A stretch of 44,953 nucleotides of DNA from an uncultured Methylococcaceae bacterium (lineage in GTDB: Bacteria > Pseudomonadota > Gammaproteobacteria > Methylococcales > Methylococcaceae). Positions within the stretch are counted from its first letter, which is position 1, and every line of letters begins with the position of its first letter. A program made the translations under genes and the position numbers. Shown one piece after another: positions 32,688 to 42,199 of the stretch. The notes beneath the pieces were generated by a model, which worked only from the letters and a program-made list of their open reading frames with translations, did no database searches and was not told the origin of the DNA. Location: NCBI GenBank assembly GCA_903934875.1, contig CAIZPP010000174.1, positions 1 through 44,953 of the forward strand, written 5' to 3'.

Positions 32688-33328
32688 ATGTCGTGCCAAA
32701 GGATGCGGAAATACTAGCCTCGTATGTTCGCTCATTGCCTGACTTCAAGTTTGTAGCGGCAATGGATCGCTACAACCATATGGGTGCAATAGTTGCCGAC
32801 GCTGTTCTTCAGGCAAACAATCGCTACAACACCACCGTTAAGCCACGAGTTAACCAAATCCTCGCTCAATATCCACATGCTTGTACAACCAGTTCAGCTC
32901 TGGATGTTCTGCAATCAACTGAAGCCACTGATTTTCTGAACTGGAAAGGTGTGGATCGAGCCGAACGCTTCTGCCAAGTTATCAATCTATTTAAGCGCGA
33001 AAGTGTAGAAACCGAAGCAGAATTGCAAGAGTGGCTATCGAAAGACTCAAATTTGCCGAAGCTACGAGCCATTAACGGCATTGGGCCGAAGACGGTTGAC
33101 TACTTCAAGATTCTGGTTGGAATACCCACCAGCGCCATTGATCGCCATCTTATAAACTTTCTTGGGCTGGCCGGTCTTAAGCCTAATACTTATGCGGCTC
33201 GCCAATCTGTAATTAACGCAACCGCTGACATCCTAAGCAAAGATCGAGCTTGCTTTGATCATAGCATCTGGCTGTTTATGAGCGAGAGAACAACGAAGAG
33301 GCCAACACCATGCCAGAACCTAGTTTAG
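32684..33328 (+). CDS. HhH protein related to EndoIII-type DNA glycosylases, inserted between sucC and sucD
   Basis: A 214-residue protein with a helix-hairpin-helix at about 127-141 ([15 protein letters not shown]). Lys136 and Asp153 ([13 protein letters not shown]) fall where EndoIII has its catalytic lysine and aspartate, so a base-excision or related DNA function is plausible. There is no C-terminal cluster of four cysteines, so no iron-sulphur cluster is expected, and the N-terminal half ([20 protein letters not shown]) resembles nothing I recognise. Its GTG start overlaps the sucC stop codon, and the next small gene starts inside its end, so it sits tightly within the sucCD operon. It could also be a defence or toxin-type nuclease rather than a repair enzyme. 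Confidence 0.65.
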   Translation: MNVVPKDAEILASYVRSLPDFKFVAAMDRYNHMGAIVADAVLQANNRYNTTVKPRVNQILAQYPHACTTSSALDVLQSTEATDFLNWKGVDRAERFCQVINLFKRESVETEAELQEWLSKDSNLPKLRAINGIGPKTVDYFKILVGIPTSAIDRHLINFLGLAGLKPNTYAARQSVINATADILSKDRACFDHSIWLFMSERTTKRPTPCQNLV

Positions 33329-33534
33329 AACTGCTCATGCAGCTAATGCAACGACTCTTGGATAACCAGCGTGAAATGCGCGAGGATATCCGAGAGATCA
33401 AAACTCGGCTGGGGCGCATAGAATCTGACCTAGCCAGTCAACATGCCTTCTTGGCCGAGCAATCGATCCGAATAGATCGTTTTAGCGACCGAATAGAACG
33501 CGTGGAACGTCGCCTCGAACTTCGGGAAACCTAA
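33310..33534 (+). CDS. Small coiled-coil protein
   Basis: A 74-residue highly charged protein, nearly all helix: heptad-like NQREMREDIREIKTRLGRIE followed by RIDRFSDRIERVERRLELRE. It would form a coiled coil. It starts 18 bases before the end of the HhH gene and ends 26 bases before sucD. No domain name can be given; small proteins of this kind often multimerise or act as partners of the gene before them. Together with the HhH gene it forms the insertion that splits sucC from sucD. Confidence 0.65.
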   Translation: MPEPSLELLMQLMQRLLDNQREMREDIREIKTRLGRIESDLASQHAFLAEQSIRIDRFSDRIERVERRLELRET

Positions 33535-33560
33535 GCCCCTAAACTTATTTATCTTATATC

Positions 33561-34430
33561 ATGAGCATACTCATCGACAAAACCACCAAGCTCCTGTGCC
33601 AAGGCTTCACCGGCAAGCAGGCTACTTTCCACTCCGAACAATGCCTAGCTTACGGCACCCAGCTAATGGGCGGCGTCACGCCAGGGCGTGGCGGGCAAAC
33701 CCATTTGGGCCTGCCGGTGTTCAACACCATGCGGCAAGCGGTCGATGCGACCGCTGCGACCGCCAGTATGATCTATGTACCGCCACCCTTCGCCGCCGAT
33801 GCCATTTTGGAAGCCGCCGATGCGGGGATAAAACTGATAGTCTGCATCACCGAGGGCATCCCGGTGTTGCAAATGCTTAGCGTCAAAGCCGCATTGAAGT
33901 CCTACGATGCCAAGCTGGTCGGGCCCAACTGCCCCGGTGTGATTACCCCCGGCGAATGCAAGATCGGCATCATGCCCGGTTTCATCCACAACCCAGGGAG
34001 CATTGGCATCGTGTCCCGCTCCGGCACACTAACCTATGAAGCTGTCCATCAGACGACTCTTGCCGGTTTGGGCCAAAGCACCTGTGTCGGTATCGGTGGC
34101 GACCCAATCCACGGCCTGGACTTCATCGACGTGTTGGCAATGTTCCAAGCCGACCCGCAAACTAAGGGGATCATCATGGTGGGCGAAATCGGTGGCAGCG
34201 CCGAGGAAGAAGCGGCAGAATATATCCAAGCCCATGTCACTAAGCCTGTCGTCGGCTATATCGCAGGCACTACCGCTCCCCCCGGCAAGCGCATGGGCCA
34301 TGCCGGTGCCATCGTCAGCGGTGGCAAGGGCACAGCAGCCGCCAAGTTCGCAGCGATGCAAGCCGCCGGGGTCGGCATCGTCGATTCACCGTCGAAGATG
34401 GGCAAGGCGATGGTGGAGCGGCTGGGATAG
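33561..34430 (+). CDS. sucD: Succinyl-CoA synthetase alpha subunit
   Basis: SucD carries the CoA site and the phosphorylated histidine of succinyl-CoA synthetase. The 289-residue length equals the E. coli protein. Visible are the CoA-binding [51 protein letters not shown], and the active-site histidine His247 in [18 protein letters not shown]. Near-identity to this family in MtkB means a malate-CoA ligase role cannot be ruled out by motifs alone. It lies 873 bases after the end of sucC; in most bacteria the two genes overlap or nearly touch. Confidence 0.94.
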   Translation: MSILIDKTTKLLCQGFTGKQATFHSEQCLAYGTQLMGGVTPGRGGQTHLGLPVFNTMRQAVDATAATASMIYVPPPFAADAILEAADAGIKLIVCITEGIPVLQMLSVKAALKSYDAKLVGPNCPGVITPGECKIGIMPGFIHNPGSIGIVSRSGTLTYEAVHQTTLAGLGQSTCVGIGGDPIHGLDFIDVLAMFQADPQTKGIIMVGEIGGSAEEEAAEYIQAHVTKPVVGYIAGTTAPPGKRMGHAGAIVSGGKGTAAAKFAAMQAAGVGIVDSPSKMGKAMVERLG

Positions 34431-34470
34431 TTTTGCTCCGCTTCCCCTACTAAATGAGTTTCGGCACCTC

Positions 34471-37400
34471 ATGTCTTCCACGACGGTCACGTTATATCTT
34501 GATGTCGTTTTTTTCGTCTACGGCCTGTCATTTTACCTATTGGGTATTGTTGTAGCCAGCCGGGGCAGGGAAGAAAGCCGATTTGCATTGGCCCGCTTTA
34601 TCTGGTTGCTGGCCGCCTTTGCCTTTGTGCATGGCACACTGGAATGGATGGAGTTGTGGAGGGTGGTTCGTGGAGACAATCCCGCATTGGCTACGGCAAG
34701 GCCGATCACGCTGTTTGTCTCCTACGTTTACCTATTCGAGTTTGGCAGGCGGATGCTTTTGGCTTCCTTGCTACCCGATGCGTCTTCCAGGCTGCCCTCC
34801 CGCTTGCTTTCGCACGCCTTACTTGCCGCCGTAACCGGTGTCCTGCTCGCTGTGTGGTTTGCACACGATAAAAAGCTGGGGCTGGGCATTTGGTCGCGAT
34901 ACTTGCTGGGTTTTACAGGTTCCATGCTGACCGGATTTGGTTTCCTCCTCTATTGCCAAAATCGAATCCGTCCCGCGCTTGTCGCCAGCGATTTCAGAAC
35001 CATCCACCATGCCTGCCAAGCGGCGGCATTTACCTTCTTCCTGTATGGTGTGCTAGGCGGCTTGGTGGTTCCCTACGACCGATGGTTTCCCCCCGCATGG
35101 CTTAATTATGATAGTTTCATGGCTACCGTGGGATTGCCCGTACAGTTGTTTCGATCTGCCTGCGCGATACTGATGTCATTGTCGGTCGCCCAGCTATTAT
35201 GGATATTCTCCATTGAAGCCCGTCAACGGCTGTCGAATAGCTTGGCCGAGGCCCGTTTGCTCCGCCATCGTGACGAACTGATTCTCCGCTCGGTTGCGGA
35301 AGGGATATGTGGTGTCGGTATCAATGGTCACATCGTCTTCATCAACCAGTCGGCCTTAAGCATGTTGGGCTATGCGGAGGCGGAAGTGCTGGGGCGGCCT
35401 TTTGCACCCCCCATTCAACAAGCATCCAATGGCGGGTCCAAGCGTGTTGGATTGGGGCTGATCCAGCAGGTTCTGCAAGACGGCCAAGCCCACTGGGGCG
35501 AACTGTCAACACTTCAGCGCAAAGACGGCAGTTGCTTTCCTGTGGAGTTCCGCGTGGCGCCGATGGTTGATGAAGGCGTTCTTTCCGGCGCGGTGGTGAC
35601 ATTTCAAGACATAAGCGAGCGCAAGCAAGTCCAAGACGATCTGGACGCACATAACAAGACGCTCAACGCCATCACCTCCTCCACCCAAGATGCCATCATC
35701 ATGATGGATGACGAGGGTAAAATTTCCTTCTGGAACCAGGGGGCGGAAGCAATGTTCGGGTACACCGACACCGAAACCATCGGTGAGAACTTGCACCGGT
35801 TGATAGTCCCGCAACGCTTTTTGCCATTTCATCTTGAGGCTTTTCCAAGATGGCAGGCAACTGGCACGGGAAATGCTGTTGGAAAAACACTGGAATGGGT
35901 CGGTGTCAGGAAGAATGGACAGGAATTTCCAGTCGAAGTGTCTTTGTCATCGGTATGGCTAAAACAGCGCTGGTTCGCCGTCGGCATCGTCAGGGACGTC
36001 ACCGCACGCACACAACAGGCAGAAGTTCTAAGCCAGGCCAAACAGGCCGCCGAAGCCGCCAATCGGGCGAAATCGGAATTCCTAGCCAACATGAGCCATG
36101 AAATCCGCACCCCGATGAATGCCATCCTTGGCCTCATCCAACTGGTATTCGACACACCGTTGACACCGAAGCAGGACGATTTTCTTCGCAAAGCCTATGC
36201 GTCTTCGCGGGCTTTGCTGAACATTCTTAACGATATCCTGGACTATTCCAAAATCGAGGCAGGACACTTGCTAATTGAGCGGCTACCTTTCCGGGTCGAG
36301 GAAACCCTCAAAGGCGTGGCTGATCTGCACACGGCAAGCATAGCCGAAAAGGGGCTGGACATTTTCTTGGAAATTGACCCCTTCATGCCTGTTGCGGTGA
36401 CCGGCGATGCCATGAGGCTGACCCAAGTGCTTAGCAACTTGGTGGGCAACGCGGTCAAATTCACCGAACACGGCGAAATCCACATTAAGGCGGAAGTGGT
36501 CCAGGTGGACGGTGAAACGCTTAGTTTGCGCTTCGCCGTGCGAGACACCGGCATCGGTCTTTCCAAAGACCAGATGGACCGACTTTTCCAGGCCTTCACC
36601 CAAGGCGACAGCTCAATCACTCGAAAGTACGGCGGCACGGGTCTAGGACTGACCATCTGTGAGCGCCTGGTGGCCCTAATGGGGGGCGAAATCGCCGTGT
36701 CCAGCACGGAGGGTCAAGGAGCCACTTTTGTCTTCACCATTCAAGTTGGAGCGGGGCCAAGCTCCCTCATCCATCCTAGCGTACCCCCGCTGGAACATTG
36801 CAACATTCTTGCAGTCGATGACCAGGAGACTGCCCGCATAATCCTGAAGCAAGTGTTAGATGCATGGGGCTTGGAAACCCATACCGCATCCTCGGGCGAG
36901 GAGGCGCTGGCTCAGATTGAGGAAGCAGGAATCAATCAACGTCCGTTCGACGCCGTGCTGCTGGATTGGCGGATGCCGGGCATGAGCGGGCTGGATGTTG
37001 CCCGGCACCTGCACGAAGATGCCGAACAGGGACGCCTGACCCATCCCCTACTAGTGGTCATGGTAACCGCCTACGACAAAGAAGAACTGCTTGCGCAGGC
37101 TGACTCGATACATCTGAACGGCATATTGACAAAACCGGTTACACCTTCCGTTCTGTTCAATGCTCTGGTGAATGGACTCAACCCCCAGCCAGTGGTGGCC
37201 CCCATTGACCAAAAAGGAACGGCCAGCAGACTGGCCGACTATAGAGGTTTGCGCGTCCTGCTGGTTGAAGACAATGCCATCAACCAACAAGTGGCCGCAG
37301 AATTCCTCAAAAGGCACAACCTGACCGTCATTCTGGCCAGCCACGGCGGGGAAGCTGTGGATTGGGTCAGCCGGGAATCTTTTGACGCTGTGCTGATGGA

Positions 37401-38271
37401 TTTGCATATGCCGACCATGGATGGCTTGGAGGCAACCCGCAGAATACGCGAATTGCCCAACGGAAGAGATTTGCCTATCATCGCCATGACGGCTGCGGTG
37501 ATGCCCGAGGACCGCGAGCGTTGCGCCGCCTGCGGGATGGTGGACTTCGTCTGCAAACCCATAGACCCTGAGGAATTGATCCAAGTCCTGCAACGCTGGA
37601 TCAAACCGGCCAGAGGGGAAACCCTGCCGGACGGGGCTGGGCTGCAAACCGAAGTCGCACAGCCGACTAGCGCACTGCCCGACTTTTTGCCTGGATTCGA
37701 CCTCAGCCAGGCATTGCACCGCCTTTGCGGGAACCGTAATCTTCTGGCCCGTCTGCTGCTCGATTTTACCGGGCAGTATGCCGGGGCTATGGCGCAATTC
37801 GAATTCCTGCTGGCAACCGGCGAAAATGCCCAAGCGGCCACGCTGCTGCACACACTGAAGGGTGTGGCCTCCAATCTAGGCGCAGTGGATTTGGCACTCT
37901 CCACGCAACAACTGGAGCGGGAGATCAAAGCTTCCGTACCGCTAATTTCACGCGATCACTTTGCCGCTGCGCTCGCCAGTGCAATGGAGACCATTTCCAC
38001 CCAGGTTAGGCTCAACGACCAAGAGCCCGCAGAGGGAGAGTTGGACAGGAAAGCGTTAGCCGAACTGTTGACCAGTCTGGTACCCTATTTGCAGGAACAA
38101 GAGGTGATTCCCGACGATCAAATGGCAGCTTTACACCAATTGGCCAGAAACGACTTGCCGGACGCGCCGCTTGTCAGACTAATACACCAAATCGACCAAT
38201 TCGACCATGTCGGGGCGATGGCCAATATCACCCATCTGGTATCCACACTTGATGTGGAGTTATCACTGTGA
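34471..38271 (+). CDS. Hybrid sensor histidine kinase with two receivers and Hpt
   Basis: A 1266-residue inner-membrane signalling protein. The N-terminus has about seven hydrophobic helices (residues 5-245); then two PAS-type sensor domains (about 275-375 and 395-515, the second with IIMMDDEGKISFWNQGAEAM); HisKA with SHEIRTPMNAILG (His543); an ATPase domain (LVGNAVKFTEHGEI, DTGIGLS, GGTGLGLTIC); receiver 1 (Asp832 in LLDWRMPG); receiver 2 (LLVEDNAINQQVAAEF, Asp977 in LMDLHMPT); and an Hpt domain (His1127 in LLHTLKGVASNLG). It therefore contains a full phosphorelay. The start at 34471 is the first ATG after sucD; its ribosome binding site is weak. Its stop overlaps the start of the receiver-phosphatase gene, which is its likely output. 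The signal sensed is unknown. Confidence 0.92.
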   Translation: MSSTTVTLYLDVVFFVYGLSFYLLGIVVASRGREESRFALARFIWLLAAFAFVHGTLEWMELWRVVRGDNPALATARPITLFVSYVYLFEFGRRMLLASLLPDASSRLPSRLLSHALLAAVTGVLLAVWFAHDKKLGLGIWSRYLLGFTGSMLTGFGFLLYCQNRIRPALVASDFRTIHHACQAAAFTFFLYGVLGGLVVPYDRWFPPAWLNYDSFMATVGLPVQLFRSACAILMSLSVAQLLWIFSIEARQRLSNSLAEARLLRHRDELILRSVAEGICGVGINGHIVFINQSALSMLGYAEAEVLGRPFAPPIQQASNGGSKRVGLGLIQQVLQDGQAHWGELSTLQRKDGSCFPVEFRVAPMVDEGVLSGAVVTFQDISERKQVQDDLDAHNKTLNAITSSTQDAIIMMDDEGKISFWNQGAEAMFGYTDTETIGENLHRLIVPQRFLPFHLEAFPRWQATGTGNAVGKTLEWVGVRKNGQEFPVEVSLSSVWLKQRWFAVGIVRDVTARTQQAEVLSQAKQAAEAANRAKSEFLANMSHEIRTPMNAILGLIQLVFDTPLTPKQDDFLRKAYASSRALLNILNDILDYSKIEAGHLLIERLPFRVEETLKGVADLHTASIAEKGLDIFLEIDPFMPVAVTGDAMRLTQVLSNLVGNAVKFTEHGEIHIKAEVVQVDGETLSLRFAVRDTGIGLSKDQMDRLFQAFTQGDSSITRKYGGTGLGLTICERLVALMGGEIAVSSTEGQGATFVFTIQVGAGPSSLIHPSVPPLEHCNILAVDDQETARIILKQVLDAWGLETHTASSGEEALAQIEEAGINQRPFDAVLLDWRMPGMSGLDVARHLHEDAEQGRLTHPLLVVMVTAYDKEELLAQADSIHLNGILTKPVTPSVLFNALVNGLNPQPVVAPIDQKGTASRLADYRGLRVLLVEDNAINQQVAAEFLKRHNLTVILASHGGEAVDWVSRESFDAVLMDLHMPTMDGLEATRRIRELPNGRDLPIIAMTAAVMPEDRERCAACGMVDFVCKPIDPEELIQVLQRWIKPARGETLPDGAGLQTEVAQPTSALPDFLPGFDLSQALHRLCGNRNLLARLLLDFTGQYAGAMAQFEFLLATGENAQAATLLHTLKGVASNLGAVDLALSTQQLEREIKASVPLISRDHFAAALASAMETISTQVRLNDQEPAEGELDRKALAELLTSLVPYLQEQEVIPDDQMAALHQLARNDLPDAPLVRLIHQIDQFDHVGAMANITHLVSTLDVELSL

Positions 38272-39464
38272 ATACAGCAAATATGGAAAAACCTCCGATT
38301 CTGTTGGTGGACGACATGCCAGCCAATCTCCATGTCTTGGTGTCGGTCTTGAAGGCGGACTACCGCATCAAAACAGCCACCTGCGGCAAGATGGCCTTGG
38401 AACTGGCAAAGCGGGCGGATCGTCCAGAACTGATCCTGCTGGATGTGATGATGCCCGACATGAACGGCATTGAGGTCTTGCACCATCTTCGGGAATGCCC
38501 GGAAACCCGTGATATCCCGGTCATTTTCGTCAGTGCGGACAGTTCCGAGCAAAGCCAGCTTGAAGGGCTGGAACTAGGTGCCGACGACTACCTAAACAAA
38601 CCCGTGGTGCCTGCCGTGCTGAAAATCCGTGTGCGCAACCTGTTGCAGCGCAAACGTAGCGAACAGGAACGCAATGAAGCTTATCGCATACTCGCGGAAA
38701 CGCAGCGACGGCTCGCCGAAGAAGTGGCCGAAGCGGCGAAATACCTCCGCTCGCTCTTGCCGAAACCCATCCGACAGGGGCCTGTCCATGTTGATTGGCT
38801 ATTTTTGCCATCGACGGAACTGGGCGGAGATTCGTTTGGCTACCATTGGCTGGACAATGACCATTTCGCCATCTATTTGCTTGATGTGAGCGGCCATGGG
38901 GTAGGTTCTTCATTGCTGTCCGTGACCGTCTTGGACGTATTGCGCTCGGAGGCTTTGCCTAATACCGACTTCAGGAACCCAAGCCAAGTGCTGAAGGGGC
39001 TGAACATGGCTTTTGCTGCGGATTTGCACGACGACAAGTTTTTTACCATCTGGTATGGTGTCATCCGCAAAAGTACCCGGCAATTGGCCTATGCCGGCGG
39101 CGGTCATCCCCCTGCCTTGCTGTTCAACGGTGCCCGCATTGATGAAACCAGCCTGGTGCGCCTTGAATCCCAAGGGACACTAATCGGCATAACGCCAGAT
39201 GCGCAGTTTGAAACACTCAGATTGCAGTTAAAACCCGCCGCTAAAATCTTTCTCTTCAGTGACGGTGTTTTTGAAATTGGGCAACAGGGTGGAGAAATAT
39301 GGGAACTGGAAGACTTCGTCAAATACATTTGCAATGTGCCAGCCGACACTGCTGTGATGGACTCCCTGCTCAGCCACATCCAAACGATGCAAGGGTCCGG
39401 CCAATTGGCGGATGACTTTTCCATGATGGAAATCGATTGGCTATACCCAGAAGAAGTGAAGTAG
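38268..39464 (+). CDS. Receiver-PP2C (SpoIIE/RsbU-type) phosphatase response regulator
   Basis: A 398-residue cytoplasmic response regulator with a phosphatase output. Residues 10-125 form a receiver (ILLVDDMPANLHVL, phospho-acceptor Asp59 in LILLDVMMPDMNG, and KP at the end). A helical linker follows (SEQERNEAYRILAETQRRLA). The PP2C domain (about 170-390) has GGDSFGYHWLDNDHFAIY, LLDVSGHGVGSS, YAGGGHPPALL and SDGVFE, as in RsbU/SpoIIE phosphatases that act on anti-sigma antagonists. No anti-sigma or antagonist gene is nearby. The GTG start overlaps the kinase stop codon; an ATG at 38283 is the alternative. The kinase's Hpt domain is the likely phosphate donor. Confidence 0.9.
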   Translation: MNTANMEKPPILLVDDMPANLHVLVSVLKADYRIKTATCGKMALELAKRADRPELILLDVMMPDMNGIEVLHHLRECPETRDIPVIFVSADSSEQSQLEGLELGADDYLNKPVVPAVLKIRVRNLLQRKRSEQERNEAYRILAETQRRLAEEVAEAAKYLRSLLPKPIRQGPVHVDWLFLPSTELGGDSFGYHWLDNDHFAIYLLDVSGHGVGSSLLSVTVLDVLRSEALPNTDFRNPSQVLKGLNMAFAADLHDDKFFTIWYGVIRKSTRQLAYAGGGHPPALLFNGARIDETSLVRLESQGTLIGITPDAQFETLRLQLKPAAKIFLFSDGVFEIGQQGGEIWELEDFVKYICNVPADTAVMDSLLSHIQTMQGSGQLADDFSMMEIDWLYPEEVK

Positions 39465-39485
39465 ACGGCCCCTCTCCGCAGTTAG

Positions 39486-39511
39486 GATGGGCAAAGCGAA
39501 GCGTGCCCATC
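39486..39511. repeat. Dispersed hairpin GATGGGC / GCCCATC
   Basis: GATGGGC and GCCCATC enclose a 12-base loop that is itself partly paired (GCGAAGCG). The arms and flanks resemble the repeat at 28502-28542. It lies just after the phosphatase stop codon and could help end that transcript, although no T-run follows. Confidence 0.55.
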
Positions 39512-39728
39512 TTGAGTCTAGAGTTGATGGGCAAGGCCTAGCCCCATTGGCCTGTCTAGACCACTGCAATCCTTGGCGGACATCGCTAAATTTGGGAATG
39601 CCGTCTGGCAAGCTCGTAAGCGTGGACTCCACTGTGCCTTTTCCTAGGTTCGCTGCCCTTGGCCATGATTACTAGCGGGTGAGACACCCACACTCTTAGG
39701 GGGCAGTGATCGCTTACGAAGCTCCAGC

Positions 39729-42176
39729 TTATCGGTATTCTTCCGCTCTCTTGCCACTAGCAGTGACCGAAAGTTCTTTAACCAGTCTTCCGGCATTTTC
39801 CAGGCCGAGGAACCCCCCGTTTTGTTTTGCTAGAGCAATCGATTTTTCCAGTGACATTTTGGCCTCTGCCCTCTTGGATGCCTGGTAATAAGCGATTCCC
39901 AGATAATATTGGAACAGCGCAGAATCTGGCACAGTTTCGACCACTTGTTTCAAGGCCGAGACAGCACTGTCCTTATTTCCCGTCAGCAGCGATACCCAGG
40001 CATAGGTGTCCAATAATTGGGGGCTTGGTGACGTTCTGAACCGCTCGGCAAGTTGGGATGCCCACTCCAGGCTTTCCTTGTCTGTGCGGTTAGTGGCTAA
40101 TAGCCAGCTTAGGCTATTGGCTGCCATATCGCTGTCGGGGTATTTTTCTACAGTCTCGTCCAGTATAGCAATGGCCGATTCGGCATCTTGGTGCGTCGCA
40201 TAATGCTGCGCCAAATCCAGCCTAAGGGGGATGTTATCCGGCAGTTCGGCCAAACCCTTGCGATACACGTCGGCGGCATCGGCGGGTTTGTTCTGGGTTG
40301 AGTATACCTTGGCCAAGGCCTCGTAGGTCGAGACCGATTTCGGATCCATAACCAGAGCCTCCCGTAAAACCTTGGTAGCGTCGGCCCATTTTTTTTCCAC
40401 GCCGTAGGCCATCCCCAGTACGTTGTGTGCTTCGACAATGTTTGGATTGCGCTCGATAAACGAATTGATATAGGCAATAAGCTGAGTGCTATTGCCCCCG
40501 GCGAGATAAGCCTGCGCAATGCTTTGGATAGCCAGGGGGAAGTTAGGCCTTTCCGTCAATGTCTGTTGGTATTTCTTGATCGCATCGGCATAATTACCCT
40601 GCTTCGACAAAATCTCGCCGCTTAGAAAAAGCGCCGCCGCCGCTGCTCCAGGCAGCCTGCCCAATTCAGTAACCGCCGCTTGGGCACCATCCCAGTTTTT
40701 TCTAGCCGTCCGCACTTGGGCTAACATTTCCAAACCACGCTCTAAACCGAGTCGACTTCCGCTATTGGCCGCCAGTGCGCTTTCCAGTATCTGTTCTGCC
40801 TTTGCCAAGTCATGTCCTTCTTGCAGCATCAACGTCACCACCGGCAGTACAGCTTCGATGTTCGTGGTGTCGTTCTCGAACGCTTTGCGTTGAGTGCTCG
40901 TCGCAAGTTCCAGGTATCCTTTCTGGCTATAGGCCCGCGCAAGCATCATATGGGCGGCGGTAAGATTGGGCTGTGCGCGTAGTGCTGCCCGCAAATCGGC
41001 AATCGCCGCGTCGGCATCGTGCTGGTCCAAGCGCATTGTTGCCCGTAGCAACAATGCCTCAGGGTTTGCGGAATCGACAGCCAAAACCTCGGCGATGAGT
41101 GCCCCGGCTTTTATGCCATCGCTTTGGGCCAACGCGATTCTAGCCAGCTTTGTTTTCGCCGATAGTCCTTCCTTGCCAGTCTTCTCGAGTTGAAAGATAC
41201 GGTTCAGCACCGCTTTGGCATCGGTATACCGTTTGTGGGCTTCATAGAAGTCAGCGGCCTTGGCCAGCAAAGGTAGGGTTTTGGGTTGGGCATCGACAAA
41301 GTGCATTAGCATCCTTTCCGCCTCGGCTTCGTTTCGATGTTCAATAAGTTCGACGAGCTTTAATTTGGCCTGCACATTATAGGCATCCTTGTCGATGACC
41401 TGCAGCAAAAACCCTTCTGCCTGTTCCTGCCGCCCCACCGCCAACAACAATGCGACCATCCCCGAAATCAATTCCCTCGCATCCGGGTTTTGTGACATTA
41501 ATGTCTGATAGTCGGCGACGGCCCCGTTGTAATCGCCGATCTCCGCTTCGGCACGGATTTTCATCAGTTGGATGCCGATGTCTTTGGGGTTCAACTCAAT
41601 ATCCCGCTTCAAGATCGCCAGAGCCTCGGCATATCGTTGACCCGCTAAATGAATCGATGCCTGCAAGGTCATGTCATCGTAATGGTCTGGATTATTTTTT
41701 GACCCGCGGCTCACCACTACAAGGCTTTCAGCCTTTTTCCACTGGCTAAAGAGAGTTGCGGTGCGTAGTGTGAGGCCACCTGCCTGTCCCGGCTGCAATT
41801 GCAAAACGGTGGCAGCCTCTGTGTGGGCTTTTTCGAACTCAAACCTGATTAAATAAAGCTGTCCCAATTTCAGATGGGCTTCAATATGCTTGGGATCTAA
41901 ACTTATGGCTGTAGTCAGATTGTTGTGCATACCTTGCAAATCCTGTTTCTGTTCATCGACCAAAGCAAGGCGGTAGTAAGTATCCGCCAGCTTCGGCTGG
42001 ATGCGCAGGGCGATTTTAAATTGAACCTGGGCAAGTTCAATATTACCTTGATCCTGCAAAGCCTTGCCTTTTTCAATATATTGCTGTGCGTCTTTTTCGG
42101 TGCCTTTGCATGCGGCCAGCAGGACGAAGAGGAAAGCAACGGGCAAGGCTCTCAAGCTAAACAGTTTCATTCTCAT
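39729..42176 (-). CDS. TPR-repeat lipoprotein, PEP-CTERM system PrsT-like
   Basis: An 815-residue lipoprotein. The signal peptide MRMKLFSLRALPVAFLF ends in the lipobox LLAAC, giving a lipid-anchored Cys at residue 23. The rest is a series of about twenty TPR units (for example IEKGKALQDQGNIELAQVQF, then IALRIQPKLADTYYRLALVD and AHLKLGQLYLIRFEFEKA). The opening CKGTEKDAQQYIEKGKALQ and overall layout match PrsT proteins tied to PEP-CTERM/exosortase and exopolysaccharide loci. No exosortase, PEP-CTERM substrate or polysaccharide synthesis gene is in the window, so the gene is alone here. A generic TPR lipoprotein is the alternative reading. Confidence 0.75.
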   Translation of the reverse strand: MRMKLFSLRALPVAFLFVLLAACKGTEKDAQQYIEKGKALQDQGNIELAQVQFKIALRIQPKLADTYYRLALVDEQKQDLQGMHNNLTTAISLDPKHIEAHLKLGQLYLIRFEFEKAHTEAATVLQLQPGQAGGLTLRTATLFSQWKKAESLVVVSRGSKNNPDHYDDMTLQASIHLAGQRYAEALAILKRDIELNPKDIGIQLMKIRAEAEIGDYNGAVADYQTLMSQNPDARELISGMVALLLAVGRQEQAEGFLLQVIDKDAYNVQAKLKLVELIEHRNEAEAERMLMHFVDAQPKTLPLLAKAADFYEAHKRYTDAKAVLNRIFQLEKTGKEGLSAKTKLARIALAQSDGIKAGALIAEVLAVDSANPEALLLRATMRLDQHDADAAIADLRAALRAQPNLTAAHMMLARAYSQKGYLELATSTQRKAFENDTTNIEAVLPVVTLMLQEGHDLAKAEQILESALAANSGSRLGLERGLEMLAQVRTARKNWDGAQAAVTELGRLPGAAAAALFLSGEILSKQGNYADAIKKYQQTLTERPNFPLAIQSIAQAYLAGGNSTQLIAYINSFIERNPNIVEAHNVLGMAYGVEKKWADATKVLREALVMDPKSVSTYEALAKVYSTQNKPADAADVYRKGLAELPDNIPLRLDLAQHYATHQDAESAIAILDETVEKYPDSDMAANSLSWLLATNRTDKESLEWASQLAERFRTSPSPQLLDTYAWVSLLTGNKDSAVSALKQVVETVPDSALFQYYLGIAYYQASKRAEAKMSLEKSIALAKQNGGFLGLENAGRLVKELSVTASGKRAEEYR

Positions 42177-42199
42177 TACGCATTTACATTAATGCTGGG

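Noticed and set aside
31524-34430. sucC/sucD as malate-CoA ligase (mtkA/mtkB)
   Set aside because: The families are close, but the GGIVRCD and VVVRLEGTN blocks read as SucC and no serine-cycle genes are nearby; kept only as an alternative.
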